A stretch of DNA of 41,011 nucleotides from Geomonas paludis (GTDB lineage: Bacteria > Desulfobacterota > Desulfuromonadia > Geobacterales > Geobacteraceae). Position 1 is the stretch's first letter. Each line of letters opens with the position of its first letter. The stretch is taken from the NCBI RefSeq assembly GCF_014193585.1, contig NZ_BLXY01000020.1, positions 1 to 41,011 on the forward strand, given 5' to 3'. The position numbers and the translations under genes are program-made. This document shows, piece after piece, positions 6,672-15,421 of the stretch. The notes below the pieces were generated by a model. The model had not been told where the DNA came from. It searched no databases and was given only the letters and a program-made list of their open reading frames with translations.

Positions 6672-8132
6672 TTACGCCTCCCCTCCCTTGCGCAGCAAGG
6701 CCTTGCGATACAACTCCAGATACTTGTGCACCGAGTTCTGCCAGGAATAGTCACTGCTCATGCCGCGGCGCATCAGCTTCTTCCAGAACGCCTTGTCCTG
6801 GTAGGCGGTCAGCGCACGGTTGATCGCCTCCCAGAGCGCCTCGGCGGTGTACTCGTCGAAGACGAAGCCGTTGGGCGTCTTGTCGTTGTCCCGGGGGTCG
6901 AAGACGCTGTCGGCGAGCCCGCCGGTCCTGCGCACCACCGGTACCGTACCGTAGCGCATCGCGATCAGCTGACCCAGCCCGCACGGCTCGAAGAAGGACG
7001 GCATCAGGAACATGTCGCTGCCGGCGTAGATCTTGGGGGCCAGGGAATGGTCGAAGCCGCTGGTGAAGGCGATGTTGCGGGCGCCGGCGGCCTTGATGTC
7101 GTTGAAGGCCTTCAGGTAGCGCTCCTCGCCGTTGCCGAGCAGCACCAGCTGCATCGGGGCCTTGGCGATCATGGGCAACAGTTCCGCGATCAGGTCGAAC
7201 CCTTTCTGGGCCACCATGCGCGACACCATGCCGAAGACCGGGATCTCCGGGGCGCTGGCCAGCCCCATGAGCCGCTGCAGCCCGATCTTGTCCACCATCT
7301 TGCCGGACAGGGAGGCATGGCTGTAGTTCTTCATGATCTCCCGGTCCATGGCGGGGTTCCACTCCTCGTAGTCGAGCCCGTTCAGTATGCCCACCAGGTC
7401 GTCCTTCCTGGTCTGCAGCACCCCGTGCAGGCCGCAACCCATCTCGGGGGTGCGGATCTCGCGGCAGTAGGCCTCGGAGACGGTGGTCACCAGGTCGGCG
7501 GTGAGGATGCCTCCCTTGAGGAGGTTGACCTTGCCGTAGAATTCCAGCCCGTCGATGGTGAAGCACTCCTTGGAGAGCCCCATGGTGGTGAGCTCCTCTT
7601 TCGGAAAGAGCCCCTGGTAGGCGAGGTTGTGGATGGTGAAGATGACACCGGTCCTGGCAAAGAAGGGATCGTTCTTGCGCTCGTGCTTCAGGTAATGCGG
7701 GATCAGCGCGGTCTGCCAGTCGTGGCAGTGGATGATGTCCGGCCTGAAGTCCATCTTCTTCAACAGTTCCAGGACGCAGCGGCAGAAGAAGGAGAAGCGC
7801 TGGGCATTGTCGGGATAGTCGCCGCTGGGGGTGCCGTAGAGCTCTTCGCGGGCGAAGTATTCCTTGTTCTCGATGAGGTAAACCGGGATTTCCCCGAGCG
7901 AAGCCTGGCGCAGGAACCCTTTCTTCTCGACGCCGTCCACCATGACCGAGGCGCTCTTGCGCCCCTTGCGGACCGCCATCCCCCCCCTCTCGACCACGGA
8001 GTAGAAGGGCATCATGATCCTCACGTCGTGACCGAGCGTCTTGAGGGTCTTCGGGAGCGCGCTGGCAACATCCGCCAGACCTCCGGTCTTGGCGAAGGGA
8101 GTGACCTCCGACGCAACAAACAAAATCTTCAT
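6672..8132 (-). CDS. glgA: Glycogen synthase (ADP-glucose type, GT5)
   Basis: Transfers glucosyl units from a nucleotide-glucose donor to a growing alpha-1,4-glucan in the cytoplasm. The GT5 substrate loop KTGGLAD is at residues 15-21, and the C-terminal catalytic motif EPCGLGQL (in FMPSFFEPCGLGQLIAMRYG) is intact. Length 486 aa is usual for bacterial GlgA. The minus-strand start has AGAGG upstream, and a perfect -10 TATAAT at 8155-8160 suggests a local promoter, though its -35 is poor. It follows the GH57 gene by 83 bases and is closely followed by the 54-aa gene. Confidence 0.96.
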   Translation of the reverse strand: MKILFVASEVTPFAKTGGLADVASALPKTLKTLGHDVRIMMPFYSVVERGGMAVRKGRKSASVMVDGVEKKGFLRQASLGEIPVYLIENKEYFAREELYGTPSGDYPDNAQRFSFFCRCVLELLKKMDFRPDIIHCHDWQTALIPHYLKHERKNDPFFARTGVIFTIHNLAYQGLFPKEELTTMGLSKECFTIDGLEFYGKVNLLKGGILTADLVTTVSEAYCREIRTPEMGCGLHGVLQTRKDDLVGILNGLDYEEWNPAMDREIMKNYSHASLSGKMVDKIGLQRLMGLASAPEIPVFGMVSRMVAQKGFDLIAELLPMIAKAPMQLVLLGNGEERYLKAFNDIKAAGARNIAFTSGFDHSLAPKIYAGSDMFLMPSFFEPCGLGQLIAMRYGTVPVVRRTGGLADSVFDPRDNDKTPNGFVFDEYTAEALWEAINRALTAYQDKAFWKKLMRRGMSSDYSWQNSVHKYLELYRKALLRKGGEA

Positions 8133-8215
8133 GTAAAACCTCTAACACCCTGGAATTATAGGCACATTCTAGATTAAGAGCGCCCGCGGGTAAAGTTTTT
8201 TTGTAAAAGAAAAAT

Positions 8216-10432
8216 TTAAGATGGTTCCGGCTCCACGGGGGAAAGGTCCTTGAGCACCCCCTGATCCATCCCCAGGCAGGGCCCCGCGTAGGCGAGGGCG
8301 AGCGGCGCCTCGGTGGGCCAGCGGCCGAGCAGGTTCGCCCCGCGGGAGTGGGTCAGGTAACAGCAAAGCCGGTCCCCCGCGTCGAGCCGCAGCGCCGGGA
8401 GCGGGATGCGCAACTGCGCGCTGCGTCCGACCCAGTAGCGCGCCACCCCGCCGGACGGCTGCCACTTCCCCTCCTGCAGGAGCTGCAGTTCCCCCTCCCC
8501 GTCTCCGGGCTGCATCTCGATGCGGTACTCGCCCCCCCCCATGAGGTGCAGCGACAGGAGGTCCCCCGGCTGCAAGAGCTTTTCCAACGGCTGCGCCCCG
8601 TCGATCCTGAAGTAGAAATAGTCCAGGTCGTAGCCGTAGAAGAAGGACTGCAGCCCCGCCTCCGCGGCATGCATCGCCGCCTCCTGCCTGGTCAGGTCGT
8701 AGAGCCCGGCGGCAAGCCACTCGAAGTAGTCCTCCCCTGCGGTGCCCAGGGCAGGGGTGATCAGGCGCGCCGGCCCGCGGACGAAGCCGGCGGGGCGCTG
8801 CTTCTTGATCGGCTCGTGCAGCTCTCCCGGGACCTCGAGCGCCAGCAGCCGGTAGACGTTGATCAGGTGGCTGCGGAACAACAGGTCGAAACTGCCGGAG
8901 TGGGGGGAGAAGTGGTCGTCGCCGTACCACCAGAACCAGTCGCTCCCCTGTGCGGCGTAGAGGGCCTTGCAGGCGCGCCGGGCGGCTTCGTCGCTGCTGT
9001 CCCCACCGGAGAGGAGCTGGGCCACCTCGGCGCTGTTGCGGACCGCGGCCTGGCGCGCCTTGGCCAGGTACTCCCACCCCAGGTTCTCCTCGGGGTGACC
9101 GATCCAGATGCCGTAGTCGGCGTTGATCCAGGAGCCCGGGTGCACGTGGCGCACCACCCGGCGCTGCGGGACCCGCTCCAGCACCTCGGAGAAGGTGGCC
9201 GGCTCCACCCCCGACATCTGCGCCAGCGCGGCGTAGAGCCTGGAGAGAAAGGGAAGCCCGTTGTCGTGGTAGTGCTCCCAGGCGTTCTCGCCGTCCAGGA
9301 TCACCGGGATCACCCGGGGGGCGCGGCACTGCTGCCGGATCTCCTTGACCCGCCCCACGAAGTCCGCGACGGCCCGCTCCGCCTCCCACTGCGAGTAGGT
9401 GAAGCCGATCTGGTCCGAGAGCACCTGGTCCCGGAAGAAGAGGGCGATCTCCTCCCCCCCCTGCTGGAACAGGTAGGGGTGGTAGAGCGCCTCCCGCTCG
9501 CCGTCGAGCCCGCCGGGCAGGGTCTGGGCCAGCACCCGCTCGTCGGAGGCGGTCCAGCGCAGTCCCTCCCGGGCCATGATGCCGAGCGCCTCGTCGCTCA
9601 CCGCCCCCTCCGCGGGCCACATGCCGTGCGGCCTGAAGCCGAACAGCTTCTCGAAGCTCTCGATGCCGTGAGCCACCTGCCCCCGTGCGTCCTCCGGGTA
9701 GCGGATCTCGATCTTGGGGAGGCTCGTGCCGGGCAGCGCCACCCGCGCGATGCGCGAGTCGCACAGAAGCGGCAGGATCGGGTGGAAATACGGGGTGACC
9801 GAAAGCTCGACCTTCCCCTCCTGGTGCAGGCGGCGGTACAGCGGGATGATCTCGGCGATCAGTTCGCGCTGGGTGTCGAAGAGCAGCGCCTTGTCCGCGG
9901 CGTCGAAGCCCCGTCCCTTGCGGATCAGCTCGCCGAAGACGGGGAAGCGCCGTCTGGCCGCCTCCCCGGTCCAGGCGAGGTAGAACCAGACCTGCAGGTC
10001 AAGGAGGTCCCGCTCCGTGAAGAGCGGCGCCCGCAAAGCGGCCGTCCCTGGTACGCCGTCCCCCGCCATCCGGTACAGCTCCAGGTAGCGCGGGTAGGGC
10101 TCGATCATGCGCCGCTTGTTGGCGGAGAAGAAGTTTTCCAGGAGAAAGAGCCGCTCCGCCTGGTCCAACTCGGCCGGCGCCTTGCGCGCCAGGCTCAGGT
10201 AGGGATCCACCGCTTCCCCGGAGGCGTAGTCGAGGATCTGCTCCAAAAGCGAGGGGACCAGGTTGAAGACCACCTTGGCGCCGGGGCTCTCAGCAACGAT
10301 GGCGGGCATGTCGTAGTAGTCCTTCACCGCATGGAGGTAGACCCAGGGGAGCAGGTACTCCCCCCGGACCGGATCCTTGTAGAAGGGCTGGTGCATGTGC
10401 CAAAGCAGCGTGAGGTACAGTGGTTCGCTCAT
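8216..10432 (-). CDS. Glycoside hydrolase family 57 enzyme (alpha-glucan acting)
   Basis: GH57 retaining enzymes act on alpha-glucans as amylase, amylopullulanase, 4-alpha-glucanotransferase or branching enzyme. Region 1 is at HMHQP (12-16). The probable nucleophile is Glu275 in MWPAEG and the probable acid/base Asp380 in LDGENAWEHY. At 738 aa it is in the size range of GH57 proteins with an extra C-terminal domain; residues ~560-738 look beta-rich and may bind glucan. No signal peptide, so intracellular. Its place between the nucleotidyltransferase fusion and glgA indicates glycogen remodelling; whether it is a branching enzyme cannot be told from sequence alone. Confidence 0.9.
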   Translation of the reverse strand: MSEPLYLTLLWHMHQPFYKDPVRGEYLLPWVYLHAVKDYYDMPAIVAESPGAKVVFNLVPSLLEQILDYASGEAVDPYLSLARKAPAELDQAERLFLLENFFSANKRRMIEPYPRYLELYRMAGDGVPGTAALRAPLFTERDLLDLQVWFYLAWTGEAARRRFPVFGELIRKGRGFDAADKALLFDTQRELIAEIIPLYRRLHQEGKVELSVTPYFHPILPLLCDSRIARVALPGTSLPKIEIRYPEDARGQVAHGIESFEKLFGFRPHGMWPAEGAVSDEALGIMAREGLRWTASDERVLAQTLPGGLDGEREALYHPYLFQQGGEEIALFFRDQVLSDQIGFTYSQWEAERAVADFVGRVKEIRQQCRAPRVIPVILDGENAWEHYHDNGLPFLSRLYAALAQMSGVEPATFSEVLERVPQRRVVRHVHPGSWINADYGIWIGHPEENLGWEYLAKARQAAVRNSAEVAQLLSGGDSSDEAARRACKALYAAQGSDWFWWYGDDHFSPHSGSFDLLFRSHLINVYRLLALEVPGELHEPIKKQRPAGFVRGPARLITPALGTAGEDYFEWLAAGLYDLTRQEAAMHAAEAGLQSFFYGYDLDYFYFRIDGAQPLEKLLQPGDLLSLHLMGGGEYRIEMQPGDGEGELQLLQEGKWQPSGGVARYWVGRSAQLRIPLPALRLDAGDRLCCYLTHSRGANLLGRWPTEAPLALAYAGPCLGMDQGVLKDLSPVEPEPS

Positions 10433-10468
10433 CCTATCCCCTCGATGCGGCGCAGGCCGCGCCGCCTC

Positions 10469-12979
10469 TTACTGGGCGAGCTCCTTTTTCCAGCGCTCCA
10501 CCTTCTGCATGTACTCCTCCAGGAGCCGCTGCGCCGTCTTGGGATCCTTGGCCTCGGCCACCACGTGGATCACGGGCTGGTACTGGTCGGGGAGCACCAG
10601 CACCCAGTCGTTGCCGAAGGAGACCTTGATGCCGTCGATGAAGGAGGCCTCCTTGTCCAGGCTGTCCTCGCTCATCTTGCGCATGATGCCCCCCTTCTTC
10701 TCCCAGACGCAGGGAACCTTCCCCTGCAGGAAGGAGCTCTTGGGGACCTCCTTCAGGACGCGCGACAAGGGCACCCCGGCGGCGCTGGAGAGCTCGATGG
10801 TCTTGGCGATGGTGAACATGCCGTCGAAGGCCGCCTGGAACTTGGGGAAGGCGAAGCGCCCGGCCATGGAGCCGGCCATGACCACCTCCGGCGAGATGGC
10901 CGCCTCGATCATGGCGCGGTCCATGCTCTTGGTGCGGCGCACCGAGGAGCCGTTCTCCTGTGCGATCTCGTCGATCACCGACGGGGCCGACACCGGGACC
11001 GCGAAGGCGCCCCTGGCGCCGCTTTTCAGCATGAGCGTGGTCATGAGCGCGAGGAACTCCTCGGGCTGGTAGATCTTTCCGGTCTCGTCCACCAGCACCA
11101 CCTCCTCGACCGTGGGGTCGAGCCAGAAACCCGCGCGCGCCTCCAGCGTCATCACGATCTTGGAGAGCTGCTGCAGGGAGTTGGGCTTCTCGTCCACCGT
11201 CTTCGAGCCGCGCTGTTCGTCCAGGTAAGTGTTGAGGCCGATCACCTCGCACCCCAGGTCGTTGAGGATCTGGGGGAGGATCTGGCCGGCCGGCGAGTGG
11301 TTGAAGTCGACCACCACCTTGGCCTTGGCACTGCGGATCAGCTGCTGGTCCACCCCCCTGAAGAATCCCTCGCGGTAGAAGTCCATCACCTGGGGCAGCT
11401 CGGTGATCCCCCCCGGCTCCATGTGGTGGGCGCGCCTGAAGTTCTCCTTGTAGAAGATGCGTTCGATGTTCTTGCCCATGGAGGAGGAGAAATCGAGGCC
11501 GTCGGCGTCGAGAAAGACGATCTCGGTGGTGGCCGGGTCCTCGAGCGACTGGCGGAAGTGCACGCCGCCCACCTCGCCGAAGGTGCGCAGCTTGTAGCGC
11601 AGGACGGGGAGCGACACCATCCTGATGTCGCGCACGTTGACGCCGGCGGAGAGGATGCCCCCGAGGAAGCTGCGCTTGAGCATGCGCGAGGAGAGGGTCG
11701 TGTCGCGCCCGACCAGGACGTGGCTCCCCTTGGGGAGCGAGGTGCCGTAGGCGCAGCCCAGTTTCGCCACGAACTCCGGGGTGAGCTCGATGTTGGTGAG
11801 CCCCTTGATCATCTCCCCCTCGAACAGGGACTTCTTCCAGCGCTCCCCCCAGATCAGGTTGCCGGTGACAGTGGAGCCCGCCTCGATCAGCTTGCGGGGC
11901 CAGATCTTCACGTCCCGCTTGATGTAGCTCTCCTCGCCGATGGCGGTGTCGTCGGCCACCACCCCCCCCTCTTCCATCACGGTCGCCGGTCCCACGCTCA
12001 CGTTGTTGCAGATGACGCAGTCGTTGATCTTGGCGCTCTTCTTGATGTAGACGTTGTCCCAGACCACGGCCCGGGTCAGCTTCACCCCCGGCTCGATGAT
12101 GCAGTTGCGGCCGATCACCGAGTCCTTGATCTCCGCTCCCCCCTGGACCTGGGAGTTGTCCCCCACCACGACCGTCCCTTCCACCACGGTCCCCTCGCCC
12201 AGCCTCACGTCCACGCCGACCCTGAGGTCGACGCCGGCCATCTCGCGGCGCGGCTCGTCCACCTTGACCGCCACCTTCCCCTTGAGGATGTCGTGGTGCG
12301 CCTCGCGGTAGGAATCGGTGTTGCCGATGTCGCGCCAGTACCCCTTGACCGGGAAGCCGAACAGCGCCGACTTCTTCTTCAAAAGAAGCGGGAAGAGGTC
12401 CTGGGAGAAGTCGAAGTTCTCCCCCTCCGGGATGAACTTGAAGATCTCCGGCTCGAGCACGTAGATGCCGGTGTTGATGGTGTCGGAGATCACCTCGCCC
12501 CAGCCGGGCTTCTCCAGGAACTGGGTGATGCGCTTCTCCTTGTCGGTGATCACCACGCCGAACTGGAGCGGATCCTTCACCGAGGTGAGGGTGATGGTGG
12601 CCAGCGCCTTGTTGGACTCGTGGAAGTCGATCACCTTCTGCAGGTTGAAGTCGGTCAGGAGGTCGCCCGAGATGATCAGGAAGCGCTCGTCCAGGTACTT
12701 CTCGGCGCACTTCACCGCACCGGCGGTGCCCATGTCCTCCAGCGGCGTCACGTAGGTGATGCGCACCCCCAGGTCGGCGCCGTCGCGGAAGAAGTTCTTG
12801 ATCACGCTGGGCTGATGGTACAGGAGCATGACCAGGTCGGTGACCCCGTACTTCTTCAGGAGTTCCACGATGTGCAGCATGATGGGACGGTTCATGAGCG
12901 GAACCATCGGCTTGGGGATGTTGCAGGTGAGCGGTTGCATGCGGGTACCAAAGCCACCCGCCATAATTACTGCCTTCAT
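10469..12979 (-). CDS. Nucleotidyltransferase fused to degenerate phosphohexomutase domain
   Basis: Residues 1-235 are a sugar-1-phosphate nucleotidyltransferase (AGGFGTRMQPLT signature, substrate Lys in FLEKPGW). Residues ~245-375 are left-handed beta-helix hexapeptide repeats. Residues ~380-836 align by pattern with phosphomannomutase/phosphoglucomutase (GRDTTLSSRML at 424). Such fusions are annotated mannose-1-phosphate guanylyltransferase/phosphomannomutase. In the mutase half the TASHNP serine loop is FRQSLEDP (475-482), the DGDxDR metal loop is DPTVEE (621-626), GExSGH is GSMAGR (703-708), and the RPSGTEP loop is PDQYQP. The mutase half is therefore probably inactive. The ATG has GGAGG nine bases upstream. 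Sugar specificity unknown; the glycogen neighbours make glucose-1-phosphate possible. Confidence 0.88.
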   Translation of the reverse strand: MKAVIMAGGFGTRMQPLTCNIPKPMVPLMNRPIMLHIVELLKKYGVTDLVMLLYHQPSVIKNFFRDGADLGVRITYVTPLEDMGTAGAVKCAEKYLDERFLIISGDLLTDFNLQKVIDFHESNKALATITLTSVKDPLQFGVVITDKEKRITQFLEKPGWGEVISDTINTGIYVLEPEIFKFIPEGENFDFSQDLFPLLLKKKSALFGFPVKGYWRDIGNTDSYREAHHDILKGKVAVKVDEPRREMAGVDLRVGVDVRLGEGTVVEGTVVVGDNSQVQGGAEIKDSVIGRNCIIEPGVKLTRAVVWDNVYIKKSAKINDCVICNNVSVGPATVMEEGGVVADDTAIGEESYIKRDVKIWPRKLIEAGSTVTGNLIWGERWKKSLFEGEMIKGLTNIELTPEFVAKLGCAYGTSLPKGSHVLVGRDTTLSSRMLKRSFLGGILSAGVNVRDIRMVSLPVLRYKLRTFGEVGGVHFRQSLEDPATTEIVFLDADGLDFSSSMGKNIERIFYKENFRRAHHMEPGGITELPQVMDFYREGFFRGVDQQLIRSAKAKVVVDFNHSPAGQILPQILNDLGCEVIGLNTYLDEQRGSKTVDEKPNSLQQLSKIVMTLEARAGFWLDPTVEEVVLVDETGKIYQPEEFLALMTTLMLKSGARGAFAVPVSAPSVIDEIAQENGSSVRRTKSMDRAMIEAAISPEVVMAGSMAGRFAFPKFQAAFDGMFTIAKTIELSSAAGVPLSRVLKEVPKSSFLQGKVPCVWEKKGGIMRKMSEDSLDKEASFIDGIKVSFGNDWVLVLPDQYQPVIHVVAEAKDPKTAQRLLEEYMQKVERWKKELAQ

Positions 12980-13000
12980 AGGTACAAGCCTCCGAGAAAC

Positions 13001-13095
13001 AGATTTAGATTAAGACTAAGATTAAGAGTTAGATTAAGAGCAAGGAAAGACGAAGGTTAAGACGAGCTTCAACTGCAAAACTTAGTCTTAATCTT
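13001..13095. repeat. GATTAAG-rich inverted repeat
   Basis: AGATTAAGACTAAG at 13007-13020 is exactly complementary to 13081-13094. The left arm also carries several direct copies of GATTAAGA-like units (13001-13045). It lies between the receiver gene and the nucleotidyltransferase and could form a 14-bp stem in the transcript. Confidence 0.65.
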
Positions 13096-13111
13096 TATCT
13101 GTATCTGCTCC

Positions 13112-13486
13112 TCACACGTACGCCCCCCGCTGCCTCTTGGCCAGCACGCGGGCGATCTCGTCTTTGAGCTCCTGCAGGTCGCTCGACTTCACCACGTAGC
13201 CGTCGGCGAGCCACGCCGAAAAATCGTCCTTGTAGCAGGAGAAGGCGGTGCACAGGATCACCGGGATGGTGTGGCGCTCCTTGACGATGCGCTGCAACAG
13301 CTCGATGCCGCTCTCGTTCTTCAGCTTTATGTCGATCACGGCCAAGTCGAAGCTCTCCGACTCGAGCTTCTCCACCGCCTCCAGGGCGCTCCCCGCCGTC
13401 ACCACCTGGTACCCCTCGTCGCTCAGTTCCTGCGAGTACAGCAGCCTGATATTCGCCTCGTCGTCTACCACCAACAGTTTCGCCAT
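13112..13486 (-). CDS. Single-domain response regulator (CheY-like receiver)
   Basis: A 124-aa receiver with no output domain. Acidic pocket VVDDE, phospho-acceptor Asp52 (VIDIKL), Thr80 and conserved Lys100 (VVKSSD). It starts one base after the stop of the histidine kinase, so it is translationally coupled and is the natural partner of that kinase. Without an output domain it probably acts by protein contact or in a phosphorelay. Confidence 0.93.
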   Translation of the reverse strand: MAKLLVVDDEANIRLLYSQELSDEGYQVVTAGSALEAVEKLESESFDLAVIDIKLKNESGIELLQRIVKERHTIPVILCTAFSCYKDDFSAWLADGYVVKSSDLQELKDEIARVLAKRQRGAYV

Positions 13487-13487
13487 C

Positions 13488-15110
13488 TCAGATGTTCTCC
13501 TTTCTGGTCAAAAGCCTGATGCTGTACGTGTTGCCCCCCCCGGGGCGGCTGATTATGGTCAAGGAATTTCCCTGTCGCTCCAGGATGGACTTGCACAGCG
13601 AAAGCCCCACCCCCTCGCCGAGCTCCTGGGTCTGGAAGAAGGGGGCGATGAGCGCCTCCTGCGCGGTCTGGGTGAGCGGCTTGCCGTCGTCGCTGATGCG
13701 CAACAGCACCCCGTCCCCGTCCAGGACACTCTCGATGCGCAGCTCCCCGCCCGGCTCCATGCAGGCCAGCGCGGTGGTGGTGATGGTCTTCAGGCAGTAG
13801 CTGATCTGCTTGTAGTCGATGCGCACCATGGGGAGCTCCGGGGCCAGTTCCAGGCGAGAGGTCACGCCGGCCTGCTCCAGCGTCCCCTCCAACTCCCCCA
13901 TCGCCTTTCCCACCAGTTCGTTCAGATCCCAGAAGTCGGTGACCGGGAACAGCGACTCCGAGTAGTCGAGCACCTCGCTCAGCACATCCTCGAGCTGCCG
14001 GGTCTCGCGCACGATCGATTCCAGGTAGCCGCGCTTGTCGTCATCGTCCGGGGTCCCCTTCAACAGGGTCCGGGCAAAACCGCCGATCACCATGAGCGGG
14101 TTGCGGATGGAGTGGGCGATGCTGGAGGTGATCTTGCCCACCAGCGCCATCTTCTCCATCTTCACGATCAACTCCTGCTGTTCGCGCAGCTTCACGTTGG
14201 CCGCCTTCTGCTTGGCCACCTCCTCCTGCAGGCGCTCGTACAACGAGGCGCGCTCCAGGGCGAAGGCGACCGGGAAGGCGAAGGTCTCCAGCGACTGCAT
14301 GTCCTGCAGGGTGATCGGCTTGTGGGTGATGCAGTTGTCGGCGATGATGACGCCGATGCGGCGGTTCCTTGAGATGAGCGGCATGACCAGGAAGGTGTCG
14401 ACCCCGAGGATGCGGGCCAGCCCCCGGTCCAGGTCCGGGTTGTTGAGCGCGTTCTCCACCAGGATCGGCTTCTTCCCGGTGAGGGCCCGGTTGAAGATGT
14501 GCCCCTGGTCCGCCAGCGGGACGGTGAGCTGGTTCAGGATGTCGTGGAACTTCACCTTCTCCGAGGTGAGCTTGGTCTTCTGGAAGTCCCGGGCCAGTTG
14601 CCTCAGGGTGAAGTTGCTGCGCCCGATGTCCTCCCAGGTGCGCCAGGCCTCCTCGTAGTCCCTGGGGCCGACGCCGAGGTAGCCGCGGATGTGGCGCCGG
14701 TCCTTGTCGGTCATGAGCAGGAAGGCGCGGTTCATGCCGAACCCCTTGCCGGCGGTGATGGCGGTCATGGCGATGGAGAGGACCTCGTCCAGGTCCAGCG
14801 AGGTCTGCAGCACGAGCCCCACCTCGCGCAGGAACTTGATCTCGCGCGTCTTGCTGTTCAAAAAGCTCAGCATGGCCCCCATCTGGGCCTTTTGTTCCTG
14901 GAACTCGGTCAGTATGTACGGGAGTACGTCCGAAAGCGGGTAACCCGACCCCTTCATCCGGGCCAGGTCGTTCTTGAAGCGGGGACACTCAACGCACTTT
15001 TCCACGATCCTGCGGCGCTGGGAAACCAGAAGGTCCTCTTCCCCCTCGCCTATGTACGGGCAACTCTCGGGCTCGATCTGCTCCCTGCTCCAACAGCATT
15101 CCCAATCCAA
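13488..15110 (-). CDS. GAF-domain sensor histidine kinase with Cys-rich N-terminus
   Basis: Cytoplasmic kinase (no membrane segments). Residues in this paragraph are counted from the ATG at 15179. A cysteine-rich head (Cys28, 29, 40, 61, 64) could bind metal or a cluster. A GAF domain spans ~115-315, and a coiled coil (EEVAKQKAANVKLREQQELI) leads to the HisKA domain with His356 (SSIAHSIRNPL). The ATPase domain is unusual: the N-box region (YCLKTITTTALACM) lacks its Asn, and G1 is SDDGKP instead of DxGxG, while GVGLSL remains. I prefer a TTG start at 15110, preceded by GGAGGGAGC. The ATG at 15179 has no ribosome site and overlaps a promoter-like sequence; using it adds 23 residues with further Cys. 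Coupled to the receiver gene. Confidence 0.9.
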   Translation of the reverse strand: MDWECCWSREQIEPESCPYIGEGEEDLLVSQRRRIVEKCVECPRFKNDLARMKGSGYPLSDVLPYILTEFQEQKAQMGAMLSFLNSKTREIKFLREVGLVLQTSLDLDEVLSIAMTAITAGKGFGMNRAFLLMTDKDRRHIRGYLGVGPRDYEEAWRTWEDIGRSNFTLRQLARDFQKTKLTSEKVKFHDILNQLTVPLADQGHIFNRALTGKKPILVENALNNPDLDRGLARILGVDTFLVMPLISRNRRIGVIIADNCITHKPITLQDMQSLETFAFPVAFALERASLYERLQEEVAKQKAANVKLREQQELIVKMEKMALVGKITSSIAHSIRNPLMVIGGFARTLLKGTPDDDDKRGYLESIVRETRQLEDVLSEVLDYSESLFPVTDFWDLNELVGKAMGELEGTLEQAGVTSRLELAPELPMVRIDYKQISYCLKTITTTALACMEPGGELRIESVLDGDGVLLRISDDGKPLTQTAQEALIAPFFQTQELGEGVGLSLCKSILERQGNSLTIISRPGGGNTYSIRLLTRKENI

Positions 15111-15156
15111 GCTCCCTCCGGTGCAGCACAGTAAATGACAGGACGAAACGTGCCAA

Positions 15157-15184
15157 AGTATAGCAGCCACTTCCGCCATAGCAA
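15157..15184 (-). promoter_or_regulatory. Possible promoter of the histidine kinase gene
   Basis: Minus strand -35 TTGCTA (15179-15184), 16-bp spacer, extended -10 TGCTATACT (-10 at 15157-15162). It would start the transcript inside the first codons of the longer reading and so favours the TTG start at 15110. Confidence 0.45.
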
Positions 15185-15363
15185 GTGCAAATTCACAGTT
15201 TACTTAAAAATATTAATTAATAATTTAGTTTCAAACGGTTGCACGGCCGGTGTCCCCTAGCAGGGGTGCAGGCGGCGCAAGGGTTGGCGTAACGCGGTGC
15301 AAAAAGGAGCGGTAACAGGGGGAGCAAGGCGGGGGGAAAACGATGTAAAGTGACATTAACGCA
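15185..15363. other. Gene-free stretch between kinase and Crp/Fnr genes
   Basis: Starts with an unusually AT-rich tract (15195-15235), then GC-rich sequence with a small CCCCT-AGC-AGGGG hairpin near 15256. I see no RNA gene or riboswitch signature. Confidence 0.4.
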
Positions 15364-15394
15364 AAGGGCCCCGCGGTTCTAACCGGGGGCCCTT
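15364..15394 (-). terminator. Hairpin after the Crp/Fnr gene
   Basis: Arms AAGGGCCCC (15364-15372) and GGGGCCCTT (15386-15394) extended inward by GGT/ACC. The following T-tract on the minus strand is short, so this is a probable but weak terminator. Confidence 0.55.
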
Positions 15395-15421
15395 CTGTGC
15401 CATCTATCCGTGCGCCGGCCT

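Noticed and set aside
8348..13060. A 1570-codon open frame on the plus strand opposite the GH57 and nucleotidyltransferase genes
   Set aside because: It spans two real genes in antisense, is rich in Leu/Val/His/Arg/Glu as expected from the complement of GC-rich codons, has no domain or ribosome site, and is explained by scarce stop codons in GC-rich antisense frames.
15231..15363. Riboswitch (c-di-GMP GEMM or cobalamin type) upstream of the kinase/Crp genes
   Set aside because: I looked for conserved core strings of these classes and found none; only a small generic hairpin is present.
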